From: Rhynchopus euleeides
Lineage: Eukaryota; Euglenozoa; Diplonemea; Diplonemida; Diplonemidae
Assembly: GCA_963210315.1 (NCBI GenBank)
Contig: OY723295.1
Span: 1,156,501-1,220,500 of the forward strand
Reading direction: 5' to 3'
DNA: 64,000 bases
Below, piece after piece: positions 9,550 through 20,631 of the stretch. Position numbers and translations under genes: made by a program. Within the stretch, counting starts at the first letter, position 1; each line of letters opens with the position of its first letter. The notes beneath the pieces are model-generated. The model saw only the letters and a program-made list of their open reading frames with translations, was not told where the DNA came from and searched no databases.

Positions 9550-11306
9550 CAGGGGGGGTCAAATAAACGTACTTAGTTGAATAGTAGTACTTAGCCGAAT
9601 AGTAGTACTTATTTTTTTGGGGCTCTGGGGCACGTTGGGCCGTTGAATAGTAGTACTTACTTTTCACCCTTTTTTTTGGGGAAATTTTTCGTTTTTTTTG
9701 AGATTTTCTTTTTGGAGACACACAAATCTGCAAACTTTGGGGCAAGGAATGGGGACAACGGGGTCTATTGGTGCCACTTAGGGGAACCAGGGTGCACGGG
9801 GTCCGTAGAGGGGGGAAGTGACCTACGCTCAAAGATATGTCGTGACGAAGGGAATCGGGGCATCCCCCCTCAGACACATACGGACGGGAAACCAGCGAAC
9901 CCGCAAACTCCTGCGGTCCAGAGGCATCAGAACCACTGCTGAAGACCGCAAACCCGGAAACCCGCAAACTCCTGGGGTCCAGAGGCGTCAAAATCACTGC
10001 TGAAGAGCGGCGCGCATTAAACGACTCCTCATCTACGGCGTCCGCAGTCCCTACCACCAACGAGAAGATGTGGACGGATGGCCCCAGACACACCTCACCA
10101 TAGATGTAGCCTTCGAGGACCAGCTGAGCCCACCCCCCACCCCCCGCAGCCCCCTTCCCTGACGTTGTTTGACATTCTCTCCTGTTGTGCAGCACTGATC
10201 AACACACGCCCGCAAACCCGCAATCCAACTGCCCAGATTTCACCATCCACCAACAGAGCCAATAGCTTCGGCTGGTGTCCGACATAATGATGACGTCCGA
10301 TGCTTTCATGTGCCTCCTGCTGATGGAATGCCTCCTGTTCAAGATATTCGAGGATGGGCCACCGCCATGCGCTCCCCGGCCTTCCTTCAACCAACTGGCC
10401 CGGGCCAGGGCACGCTGGTAGCCGAGCGCTTGCGGGATATGGGGTACGTGCTGAAGGTGTCGGGTGAGGAGGACGGGTTCGTGAAGAGCTCCCTTTGTCC
10501 GGACCTCACCTTCGCACCAAGCACAGAAACATACCCTGAGGCTGGTGGTGCGGACCTTGAACCTGGGTTGGACGGGAAGGCAAAAGAGAGCACAGAGAAG
10601 CAGTCCACCCAAAAGAAAGTTGTGTCTCAGCCAACCCAACAGTCAAGCATCTTGGCATGGGCGAAGCCGGTTCGTGTGAACTCTCTCACACAGACACAGC
10701 CTTCCCAGTCCTCCCAGTCCTCCGAAAAGAAGCGCGCAGCGTCCCCGACCACCCAGACTCCCAACAAACACCGCAGGCTCTGCAAAGGGTGTAGGAAGCC
10801 TGGGCACAACATGCAGACTTGCCCCAGCAAGCCCAAGAACTTGAAGAAGAAGTAAGTTGGGGCGTGCTGGTTGTGGCTTGTCTTTTTCACATCTTTTTTT
10901 TAAGCATCAACGCACCAACCAACCACCGACAGTGAAGCTGACAGCTCTGATGAACTGTGTATGCTTTCACTAACTCAACAAGAATGTCAACCAGGGGGGG
11001 GGGGGGCAATACAAATCAAAACGGTACGAAACCAAATGAGGGGCGAGTGGTAGGACGAGAACAGAGCGGATACTCGACCGGAAGGCAGAAGAAGTGAGAG
11101 ACGGACGACAGCAGTGACCAGCGCGCCCCTGGTGGACCAAACAGCCCCGCAGAGCCCCTGCAAACAGCGTTTTTAGGAAAAGTTGAATAGACGTACTTAG
11201 TACGTCTATTCGCTCGCAAACTATTTATTAATTTTCTGGCGAGGTCGATTTAGGCCCGCGCGTTCGCCGAATAGTAGTACTAAGTACGTTTATTTGACCC
11301 CCCCTG
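9550..11306. mobile_element. TA-flanked DNA transposon with perfect 28-bp terminal inverted repeats
   Basis: The left end starts CAGGGGGGGTCAAATAAACG and continues GTACTTAGT; the right end is its exact reverse complement. Both are flanked by TA (9548-9549, 11307-11308). Subterminal copies of GAATAGTAGTACTTA recur near 9579-9660 and, inverted or palindromic, near 11183-11290. The interior has a degenerate coding segment ending in a zinc knuckle (10310-10855). TA duplication and CAGGG ends suggest a Tc1/mariner/pogo-like element, although the zinc knuckle is also common in MULE transposases. No complete transposase is visible, so the copy is probably dead or non-autonomous. Confidence 0.8.
10310..10855 (+). 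pseudogene. Transposon ORF remnant with CCHC zinc knuckle
   Basis: An open frame of about 181 codons ends at the stop at 10853-10855, and the same frame stays open some distance upstream of 10310. There is no good ATG at the start (the codon at 10310 is GTG). Near the C-terminus is a CCHC zinc knuckle, C-x2-C-x4-H-x4-C, reading CKGCRKPGHNMQTC, followed by a Lys-rich tail. The middle is Ser/Thr/Gln-rich. It lies inside the TIR element, so it is probably the C-terminal part of a transposase or accessory protein. A second frame over 10290-10405 also looks coding-like, so a frameshift in the upstream part is possible. No DDE catalytic residues were identified. Confidence 0.5.
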
Positions 11307-11308
11307 TA

Positions 11309-12230
11309 ATCAAAAGAGGTTCTTTACGTTTCGAACACAGCACACCTGCCCCACACAAGCACACCTCCTCTTTCTGTGGGCCCCACTTTTCGGCATGTCT
11401 GTCGACATGCATTAGGTATATTTTGAGGCGGCGTTTTTTTTCCCGAGGTTGTTACAAACATATCGCAGGGACACTGCGCGGAAGCAGCAAAATCATGCCG
11501 GGATGTTAGAAAATCCATGCCCGAATGAGCCAGACCACACGCAGGGTGTGATCCCGCTGCCTTCACATGCGTGTGATGATGGGAGAGGGGGGGGGGGGGG
11601 GGTGGGGTGGGGAGGTGCGCCGTGCCAGGACCCGAACCCCTGGCAAAGAGCTCCGGCATGTGGCGCCAACTGGGTTTCCTCCGCCAACCATCAGCCTCTG
11701 CCAGGCCCATCATTGGGTTTCGGCGGGTGGCTAGGGCGCTCCGTGCAGGGCTGTATTCTATGAAAAACACACACCAGGTGTGCAGCAGGCTCAGATGAAT
11801 GAAGTGGCGAACACATCCACGCGACGCTCCCTCAGAGCGCGTATCCCTCATTCCCCCCACTCCCCCTCCCCCCCCCTGAGAAACTAAAGAAAATATGGAA
11901 TCTCACGCCGTGTTGACCGCAGTGCGTTTAGTGTGGGAAGTGCGCTGCCGACTGCCGATTGGTGGGTGGTGTTACTCCAAAGCCTTTTTGTTGAAAAACC
12001 AAGAGAGGGACTGCATCGGGGGTGGGTAGCGCACGCAGGCAATAGGGTCCCAAGGGCCTCGAGCAGTGCCCCAGGCGCTTTATGGTGGTCCGTTGAGACA
12101 GGAGTAGTCTCTTCAAAAGAAGGTTCGAAAAGCCCCCATACTCCCCCCCCCACCCCACCCCTTGTCACTGCATTTCGGCTGATGTGTCTGCCCAATTGTG
12201 TGCTGTTCACCTCTCAAACACATCACATTC
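11309..12230. other. Non-coding region upstream of the La-related gene
   Basis: Contains a G run near 11587-11602 and ORFs of background size only. Positions 12150-12235 become pyrimidine-rich and lead to the candidate trans-splice acceptor. No gene seen. Confidence 0.45.
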
Positions 12231-12235
12231 ATTAC

Positions 12236-12237
12236 AG
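12236..12237 (+). promoter_or_regulatory. Candidate trans-splice acceptor AG, La-related gene
   Basis: CATTACAG|ACAAGG, the last AG after the pyrimidine-rich stretch, leaves a 43-nt leader before the ATG at 12281. That a spliced leader is added here is inferred from the presumed euglenozoan origin. Confidence 0.4.
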
Positions 12238-12280
12238 ACAAGGCACTTTCCACCCCTTGCCTTCGGGTCGGGTGTGTGCA

Positions 12281-15200
12281 ATGTCCGGGGACAATGACTT
12301 GTTGCTGCTGAAGCTGAGGGACCAGATTGAGTTCTACTTCTCTGCGCGGAACCTGCAGGCCGACACCTATCTCCTGAGCAAGATGGACAAGAAGCTGCGT
12401 GTCCCGGTGGATGTTGTTGCCGGATTCCAGCGGATCAAGGACCTGACGAAGTCCCCCGATGTGCTGCTGAAGGCTGTGCGCGAGTCCCCCAACCTTGCCG
12501 TGCACGAGGAGGCTGGGAATGTGCTGATCTCCCCCGCCTCCATCAAGCCCGCCCTGCGTGTCACAGTCATCCTCCGCGATGTCCCGGATGACTGCACCGA
12601 CGAGGAGATCGAGGGGCTCTTCGAAGTCAAGCCCGCAGCCATCCGCACCGAGCTGAAAGGCCACCGTTACCTCGACTTTAAGGACGAAGAGCAGGTATGA
12701 CGATGGTTCTGCAATGGACACGCCACTCCATTCCAGGTTCCCCACACCCCTCTCCTTTTTCGTGCTTCTATTTCAACACCCACCCCTTCATAGCCTGCTG
12801 GGGCACGCCAACACACCCAAGCGGGACATGTCTGTCGGGGTAGGACATCCTCTCCCCTCCCCCCTCCACCACCATCATGTGCCACCACACCCACACCCAA
12901 CACTCACCCTTTGCAGGCTATCGCGCAGCACAGGGCTGTGTCGCAAAAGAAGCTTCGCGGCGAGTGGGTCAAGGCCCGTGTGAAGAGCGAGTCCCTCGGC
13001 ATCAACATGCTGGTGGCGAAGCACTCTGCGGTATGGCAGCCGCGGGGAGGAGCAGCGGGTGGGGTGAGGTGGGGGTGGGGAGAACATCCATGCATGCATG
13101 CGAGCGTTGCCCCGTGATTTGCTGCCAAAGGGGTGCAAAAACCCGCCCCCCCCCCCCTAGGGGGGGCTAATTCAACCCAAAAAACGGGAGTAAACCCCAC
13201 TTTTTCAGGGAGCACCCCTAAACATGAAATCAATGCTACAAACCGACCCAAACCAGTCCAGAAACGTGTTTCTGGGGGGTTTTGGTGACCTGTGTGGCCC
13301 AGAGAGGCCCAGAAACGCGATTTTTTTCAGTTGGCACAGATGTGGTACCAGATGCGGTACCTGAATGGCCCGAGAAAAACAGCCGGCGGGCACTCCTTTC
13401 TGCAGGCACTGCGGCTTGACGTCATATGTCACCATTGCATCAATGTAGTCATGATTGAGCCACTTCGATAGTGTTCCGCCCCCTTCACAGTTTTTAAGAT
13501 CGGCAAGGTGTGTTTATCGTCGTTGGCGTGCCACCGTACCTTTTTCACGTACCCCAATGCTGGCTGGCACGACATGAACTGCGCCAGCCACTCCGGTGCA
13601 TCTCCCGGAGGAGGGAGACGAGCTTATCCTCGAGAAGGAAAACGTTCTCGATCCGAGTGGCGCTCGGCTCGCCAGCAGGTTCCTTGTCATTTGCCTTCAA
13701 TTATTTGAGGGCGTAGCCGCCCCATTAGAATGGCAAGGGCCGCTCGTTGATTACTCTCAATGAGAGCAGGGCATCAAGTGCTCACTTTGAGGGATATCGA
13801 GGTCGCTGAGTTATTGCCACCTCTGAATGGCGTCGGAACGGACAAACCCTCTGAGCAGCGTCCTGCTTCCGCCCATAGTGCGTGCCCCATCTCCGGAACC
13901 TCAATCTACAAGGGATACCAACCTTCTCAGTGCAAATACGAGTGCACTTTGGCCTCTGCCCCCACCTCGCGGTGCTGCTTGTCGCCCCTCGGTACATGGT
14001 GCTGTTACATCGATCCGCGTCATCAAGTAGAGCTTGACCGATGAACCATTCGGTTGCTTCGACCACAGGTTTCGCTGTATGTTGCAAGCAGCCGCTGTAA
14101 ACTGGCACAGCACCGGTACCACATCTGTGCCAAAAAATTGGAGACGCAAAAAATGAGCTTTCCGGGCCGAATTTGGGCCTATTTCGGGCAGATACCGGAT
14201 TTCCGGGGTGATATGGGGTGTTTCTGGCCTTTTGGTGCCCTTGGGGGCCTCTCTGCGGCGAAGTTGAAAATTTGGGTTTACTCCCGGTTTTAGCCCCCCT
14301 ACCCCCCCCCCCCTCCCCTGTCTGCCATCAAACCGGCACCACACATCCACACCATGGCCTGCCACAGGGTCTCCCCACTCATGGCTACCACACACCACAG
14401 GCCGAGGCGTTCCAGGCAGACATCGGAGGCACACACACACCCCCTGCCGACCCGTTTTCGGGCTACTGTATGTCAGATCCCCCCCCCCCCCTTTTTGGTT
14501 CTGCATTCTGCATGCGTGGTTCGTTCCCTGTGCGGGGTACAGGGGTGAACACATGCGCTGCCAACAGCCTTTGCTAGAGACCAGGAGCCTGGTTAACGCA
14601 AATAATATGCTATCGTGCCCCATGACCCCCCCCCCCCTCACAGCGGAGTCGTCGTACCCCTACATGTACATGCCGCCCCCGCCCTATGGCCCGATGCATC
14701 TGCCCTCGGGTGGCCCCCCGCCGATGCCCATGTGGTATGAAGGGAAGGGTTATCCCGGGCACCCTGACGGCGGCAAGAAGGGAGGCTTCAAGAAGGGAGG
14801 TTTCAAGGGCGGCAAGAAGGGCGCCAAGGGGTACTACGGGCCTGGCTTCCCTGCGGCGCAGACGCCGCCGATGAAGCCGCAGACACCCCAGTTCACGCCG
14901 GAGGACTTCCCGACCCTGGTGCAGGCGGATGGGCTCTACGAGAAGGGTATGTGTCAGGGGCAGGGTATTGGCTCTTCACTCTTCACATTCTCCACTATCC
15001 ACCCTTTGTTCCTGACATGTGTAGTAGCAGAGCCATGTTTGCTGTTTTGCAACAGCCTCTGCCGCACATCACACACATCGCCACCACAGAGGTGATCCGC
15101 TGGGGCAAGGAGGACATCATCCGCATCCTGGGAGGGTTCAGCCGCGAGCTGCAGAAGGGGCGGGAGGGCATGAAGGCGCTGGGTGTTACGCTGCCCACCT

Positions 15201-16192
15201 CGGAGGCGTGCTGCGCTGTGCTGGGGGAGGCGAACTACAACGTGGAGCTGACTCGCCCCATGCAGCGGCCTGCGGCCAGCCCCTTCGTGGAGGCGGTGAA
15301 GAAGGGCACCAAGAAGGCGGCGCCGAAGCCCAGCGAGTCGCCCGCCACTGCCCCTGCGCAGCCTGCGGCTGCGGTGGCAGACCCCAAGCCGGAGCCTGTG
15401 GAGGTGAAGGCGGAGGAGCCTGTCGAGACGCAGGGTGAGGACACGGCGACCCCGTCGCCCGAGTCGCCGTCGAAGAAAAACATGAGTTGGGCAGAGGCGG
15501 TGATCACAGCCTCCGACGTCAAGGTGTCACAGCCCTACGTCCAGGTATGCAGCGTGAGGGGGAGGGGAGGGGGGAGGGGAGTGGATTTTCCTTCCCGCGA
15601 TTATGTGGCAAAATGGAGGTCACAGGGTGTGCAGGGCCTGTTGCCCTCTCCACCGCTTCTAACCTGCAACCGATATTCTTGTGGCAGTCGTGTCAAAACT
15701 CACCCACACCACCCCACCCTACAGTACCGCGCGGGCATTTCTGGAAACACGGTACTCGCCCCGGGTGGGTCGACGCAGAAAACAGAAAAGAAAAAGGAAG
15801 AGCCCGTGAAGGGCGGCCGTGGAGGTAAGGGCGAGGGCCGCGGCAAGGGTGGCCGTGGCAGAGGCGAGGAGGGCCGCGGCTCGGGCAAGGGCGGCCGCGG
15901 CACCGGCGGCAAGAAGGACGGCGGGGAGAAGGGCGCAGCGGATAAGGGGGCTGCGAAGGGCTCGAAGAAGGAGGGGAAGAAGTCCACCCTGCGCGCGGAG
16001 GCGGCGCCCATCGCCGTGCCCGCGTCTGCTCTCGCCTCCATGGCAGCTGCTGCTGCTGCTGCCGCAAAGCCTGCCGCCACGACAGCAGCCGCGCCTGCCA
16101 AGGCGGAGGCGCCGCCGTCGAACTCCTGGGCTGCCGTGGCCATGGGCCTCTCAGAGAAGAAGGACCCGAAGCCTGCAGCAGCGGCACAGTGA
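12281..16192 (+). CDS. La-related RNA-binding protein (LARP), six exons, 606 aa
   Basis: Exons by eye: 12281-12694, 12917-13030, 14401-14467, 14644-14946, 15090-15544, 15725-16192. All introns start GTATG or GTATGN and end CAG, and the phases join exactly. Residues 5-85 form a La motif (QIEFYFSARNL, then DTYLLSKMD, FQRIKDLT). An RRM-like strand follows (LRVTVILRDVPDDCTDEEIE). Downstream are Pro/Tyr/Met-rich and Gly/Lys-rich segments. The last exon encodes an RGG/GKGGRG-type basic region, then Ala-rich sequence and NSWAAVAMGLSEKK. La-related proteins bind RNA and regulate mRNA translation or stability; the substrate here is unknown. The 67-nt exon 3 was placed because it is the only segment found that bridges the phase between exons 2 and 4. 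Intron 2 carries a 1.1-kb insertion. Confidence 0.8.
13160..14299. mobile_element. 1.14-kb TIR element inside La-related gene intron 2
   Basis: Ends GGGGGGGCTAA and TTAGCCCCCC are flanked by TA at 13158-13159 and 14300-14301. Slightly further in, ACGGGAGTAAACCC on the left pairs with GGGTTTACTCCCGG on the right. The insertion sits in a C-tract (CCCCCCCTA). The interior shows no convincing ORF. It lies wholly within intron 2 (13031-14400), so the reading frame is unaffected if splicing still occurs. Non-autonomous, probably Tc1/mariner-type by its TA duplication. Confidence 0.7.
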
Positions 16193-19155
16193 TGTGGCTC
16201 TGCGCTGAGGGGGGGGGGGGGGGGCGTGTTCCAGTGGGAATGGGTCAAAACGAAAAATACATCGTTCAAAAATTGACAACTCTCGGATAAGCGTCCCCCC
16301 CCCCCCCCCCCCCAAACCACCACTTCGTTGGGTGGTGTCGGCATGGCCAGTGTTGTCGCATGAGGCATTAGGGGTACACTGCGTAAAACACTGGTGTCTT
16401 GCCGTTTCTCTCTCTCTCTCTGTCTCTGTCTCTCGGCCATACAGACGTATTCTGTTATTTGAACTCCCTTCCATCCCTTTCTTCTGACCCCCCACACACC
16501 CGCCCCACTCCAGTGGTTGAAAGAATGCCGTATTCAGAATATATTCGTCCCCCACCCCAGAAAGGTGTGGGGACAAAGGATGGTGGTGTGTGAGATAGTA
16601 AGCCACGTGGGGGGGAGGAGGTAGTGATGTGTGTTCTGTTGCTGGAAACAATCTCAGGTCACGCAAAAAAAATGGCTGGTTGGCAGCGGGATGTCCAATA
16701 ATATTATGAAAATATCAATTGGCAAGTCTCTCAGAATGCCAACACAAAAAAATATCCCAAAGCAAATGAATGTCGAGGGCGATACGAGAAAAGGCGGGTT
16801 TGCAGGTTGCTCTCAAATTCAAAAAAGTAAAGTGATCGCCCAAAAATGTGACACAGTGCGAAGCCTGAATGAGCACATCGACGGAAATTTGTGTGATGCG
16901 TGCGTTGGTCAGCCACATCGCCCACCTTGGGCGAGAGCGCGGTTCCCCACTCCCCTGTGGACTGTCTTTTGTACAATATGGCGGCGGGCTGCGTTCACCA
17001 CTCCCGTTGTCAAAATAAAACATGCGCCTGCCATGGTTTCTTCTGCCAAGACTTCTGTCGAATCATGCACTGTGCTGCTGTCTCAGGTTCTATTGAGCTG
17101 TGGTCATACCTCCCCACACCTGATTCCCCATCCCCTCTGTGCACAACGTCTAGCGGTTGCGGATTGTTACGAAAAAAAATGCCCCACACCCCCCACACAC
17201 ACTCTCTGTGTGATTCCCCATACACCCTGCCCTCTCTCTCCCTTGTCACTTTCTTCAACTCCCCCACACACACACACACACCCCATTCTGATCTGTTCTG
17301 TCACCCCCTGATCCAGTCTCTTTTTTTTGCGCAAACAAAACCACCTGCCATCTGCCAATTTTTCCCTTTGTCCGAAGGGGAAGGAGGCGGGGGTGGAGGA
17401 TAAAGTGGCTATAAAACAAGCGATTTTTTTGACTTTATTTCCCTGTTTGCGTAAAGGGAGGGAAGTGGGGAGGTGGGGGGGGGGTAATGATGTCATTTTG
17501 TTTGGGGTGCGTTCACGCTTTCAGCGACCGGGGGGGAGAGAGAAGGGTGGTCGTGGCATTAGTCCAGGTCTTTCTTATTCCGGGGGAGGGCGTGGTGTTG
17601 TTCGTTCACACTGTGATCATACGAAACAGAGAGAGAGAGCGAGCGAGAAGTGTGTCACACGATCAGTCAAATGTCTCATCCCACCCTGAGACGAGCAGCG
17701 CGGTGTGAGTTCGGCGTGCGTGGGCAACGGAGGGGTGGGGTGGTGGGGTCTGGGGGGCCTATTGACTTGTCTCTCGGCTCTCGGCGCGTTTCCTTTTTTA
17801 CCTTTGAGGAGAAACATTCCAGCGGGTGGTGGTGGTTGTGGTTGGTGTGGGACCCCCTCCCCCGATAAGGGGCTATCCCTTTTTCCCGCACAACAACTCC
17901 TCCCAAGCTCCCCCCCCCCCCCCTCTCTCCTTCTCTCTCTCCAACTCTTATGTGAAGGTTTTTCTCCTGTTTCTCACACCTGGCGCCTCTGCAGATGGGC
18001 TGACATACAATTCTCCTCTGTGTATGACCACACCAGCTGCCCGTTTCGCGCACCAACCTGCGGGTCGTCGAGGCTAAATAAAAGTTTTTTTTGCATGATT
18101 TTGTGTGAAATCGTTCAAAAAGGGTTTCCATCTGAATCATATGCACTCCCAGAGACATGATGATTTTGTGCCACGGCGTTGCTCTTTTCACGTTCGGTGA
18201 TGAGCAAACAAACGACTTGGCCTGTTTAAACTGGTTTCTATCCAAAGAGATTCACCTCACCCCCCTTTCTCCTCCGTCAAAGGCAACCCGGGTGGGTCTT
18301 TTGGATGCCAGGATTCAATACCTTCTGCAGGAATGCTGACGTAGCCCCTTTCCCAATATACCAGAAAAAACACGGGTGGTCACATGATCTGTTCTGCCAA
18401 CGAACTTCTGTGGCACCCCACCACTTGTACCAAAAAAAATACAAAGCCTCGACTCTAACCCTAACCAAAACCAAACCAAACCAAACAAGCGGAGAGCCCA
18501 GCTTGCATTGATTCATTACCTTGAGGTGTCTGGATCTGCGCGGCTCCTAGAATATTTCAAAGAATATTATGAATGATGTGTGTGGTCGGCAGTGGCGACT
18601 GCGTCAAGAACGGAGGCGTGTGCTCGGTGCGTTCGACACTGACAAAACACCGGCAAAACAATAATCTTCGCATTGCCAGATCTGGCGGGGCGCTTTTCTC
18701 TGCGCTGCTGCTGGCTCAGGTGGGGTGGAATCCCGAAACAGGCTCTTCACTTCGGCACCTCGGAAGCGAGACATCCCTTAATAGACAGCGGCCAGCATCG
18801 GCAGATGCGTCGCATTCCACGGCATGTCAGACAGGATCACCTCTGGTCGCTATGCCCGTTGAAGCAACCTGAAAATGTACCCCCCATCTCCCCCACCCCC
18901 GTCACCACAGGATGGCAAAGGGGAAAAAAACCGTTCAATCCCGAAGCAGTGCCATCTGGCGGGGCAGCTCGGGGCAGGGCTCATACAAAAAGAATCGTTC
19001 AGACTTGTTCAAAATCGTTCAGATCGTTCGAGGCCATGCAAACAACCCTATCTCTGTGGTGGCTCATTTCTCCTGATTGATTCTCCCTCCCCCCCCCCCT
19101 TGGAATGCCCGGTATTCTCTTGAGGCAATTGTTCGATTTGTTCGATACTCCACCA

Positions 19156-19186
<31 letters not shown>

Positions 19187-19427
19187 GCGCGCGCGCCGTG
19201 CCTGATTCCGACACACTCCTACCGTTATGTTGTTCTTCTCATGGGGCGGGGGTGGGTCTGTTGGCCTGGTTGAGAGGGATAGAATGTCGAGATGCTCTGC
19301 GATCCAGAGAGCTGGGGTGGTCGGGTGCTGTTGGGTAGACCCTCGCGGGTTTTGCCGCACCTCGCATGAACTCCAATAGGGGCAAAAAGGCCCCCCCTTT
19401 ATTTTGCCCAAAAGAAACAAAGCTGCC
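16193..19427. other. Repeat-rich intergenic region
   Basis: G and C runs near 16210-16224 and 16297-16313, CT and CA microsatellites near 16409-16434 and 17267-17282, and purine/pyrimidine tracts throughout. Positions 19153-19196 are an alternating (CA)n(CG)n tract. A short AACCCTAACC word occurs at about 18459. ORFs are background size with no consistent codon bias. No gene found. Confidence 0.5.
19153..19196. repeat. Alternating CA/CG microsatellite
   Basis: About ten CA repeats pass directly into about a dozen CG repeats, an uninterrupted alternating purine-pyrimidine tract of about 44 bp. Such tracts can adopt Z-DNA; no function is inferred. Confidence 0.9.
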
Positions 19428-19430
19428 GTG

Positions 19431-20368
19431 GTGGGGTAATACCGCCTTGGCGAATTCACAGCGTCTCCCAAAAACGAAGAACAACGCACCAAAAATTCAC
19501 AAAAATTCACAAAAACCGCGCTGCTATTTTTTGCGATTTTTTGTGAAATGGTTTCCAATTGTGCTATTTTTTGTGATTTTTTGTGACATGGTTCGCGATT
19601 GTGGCGCTGTCCTTGGCAGGACTTTGAAAGTGCCGCCTTGATATCCTTGTTGGATAGAACCCTCATATCACACCCTCAATCAGCTGACGCGATTGTGCGA
19701 TTTTTTGTGAAATGGTTTGAGAGCGTGTGATTTTTTGCGAAGCCTGATATTTTTTGTGACGCTTTGCTATTTTTTGCGATTTTTTGTGAAATGGTTTGAG
19801 ACCCGAAGGGGGTCGGGTACCCCCCCTCTGTCCCCAGCACCAAGGGGGGTAGGGTAGGTCCCATACACCCCAGGGCAAGGATTTGCCTTGCAGTTCGCCA
19901 CTGCTTGCCGTTTCGTGGACCTCCACGACCTGTGCCGCGCACCTTCGTTAGAGCAGCGACCTCAGGGGTGGGAGATGGCGTGACCGTTGTGAGATCCAAG
20001 ACGGACGCTGACACACACGGCCAATGTGCGTTGGTCCACTGCCGAGGAACCCTGAGGCAGCACTTCCTGCAGTGGCTGCAGGGTGGCACGGCCCCGGGCC
20101 GTGTTTCCCCAGCTGGCGCAGCAGATACAATGCGTACCTTCAGGAGGAGTTGGGCATCACGTCCACCACCCTTTTTCCAGAAACCCAAACCACTGCATCC
20201 GCCATTAGTGCCCAAGTGCCAGCACCGCCCAAAACGCAAGAAGGCGCAGAAAGTCGCAAAAATTCACAAAAATTCACAAATTTTGCACCGCGAAATTTTG
20301 CTATTTTTTGTGAAATTTTGTGAAATGGTTTGAGATGGTGTGAATTCGACCAGGCGGTATTACCCCAC
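19431..20368. mobile_element. TIR element with repeated TTTTTTGTGA words
   Basis: The left end GTGGGGTAATACCGCC followed by (TTGGC)GAATTCACA is mirrored at the right by GTGTGAATTCG...GGCGGTATTACCCCAC, giving imperfect inverted repeats of about 30 bp. GTG flanks both sides (19428-19430, 20369-20371), possibly a 3-bp duplication. Inside, words such as TTTTTTGTGAAATGGTTTGAGA and AAAATTCACAAAAATTCAC recur many times in both orientations. Positions 19604-19690 are shared, inverted, with 6389-6475. No transposase ORF is visible. Confidence 0.65.
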
Positions 20369-20631
20369 GTGGGGGTTTTCCCTGGGCGTGGCGGGGGGAT
20401 GGCATGAAATATGTTATAAAAAATACCTTCTGTGTCCCCCTCTGGGGGGGGGGGGGGTGAGAACACACAAGAGCCGGAACAGCGCACAAAAAAACACAAT
20501 GCAAGCATAATGCTGTTCTGCCCTGCTCTGCCAGCCGCGGTTTGCGTTGTGACCCCCCCCCCACCACCCCTGCCCACCACCCTGTTCCCTTTGTTGCTCC
20601 GGTGCTGCACCCTCCCCATTCCCTAAGCCTA

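Noticed and set aside
13031..14400. Euglenid-type nonconventional intron (inverted ends, no GT-AG)
   Set aside because: The inverted ends belong to a TA-flanked insert, and the surrounding intron has ordinary GTATG and CAG borders that give exact phases.
14644..14649. Direct joining of La-related exon 2 to the exon at 14644 or 14649
   Set aside because: Joining at 14644 breaks the phase, and 14649 needs a weak CGGAG acceptor. The 67-nt exon at 14401-14467 with CAG and GTATG borders restores the frame exactly.
18456..18490. Telomere-like AACCCTAACC followed by AACCAAACC words
   Set aside because: Only about two telomere-type units are present, followed by degenerate A/C words; too short to call an interstitial telomere.
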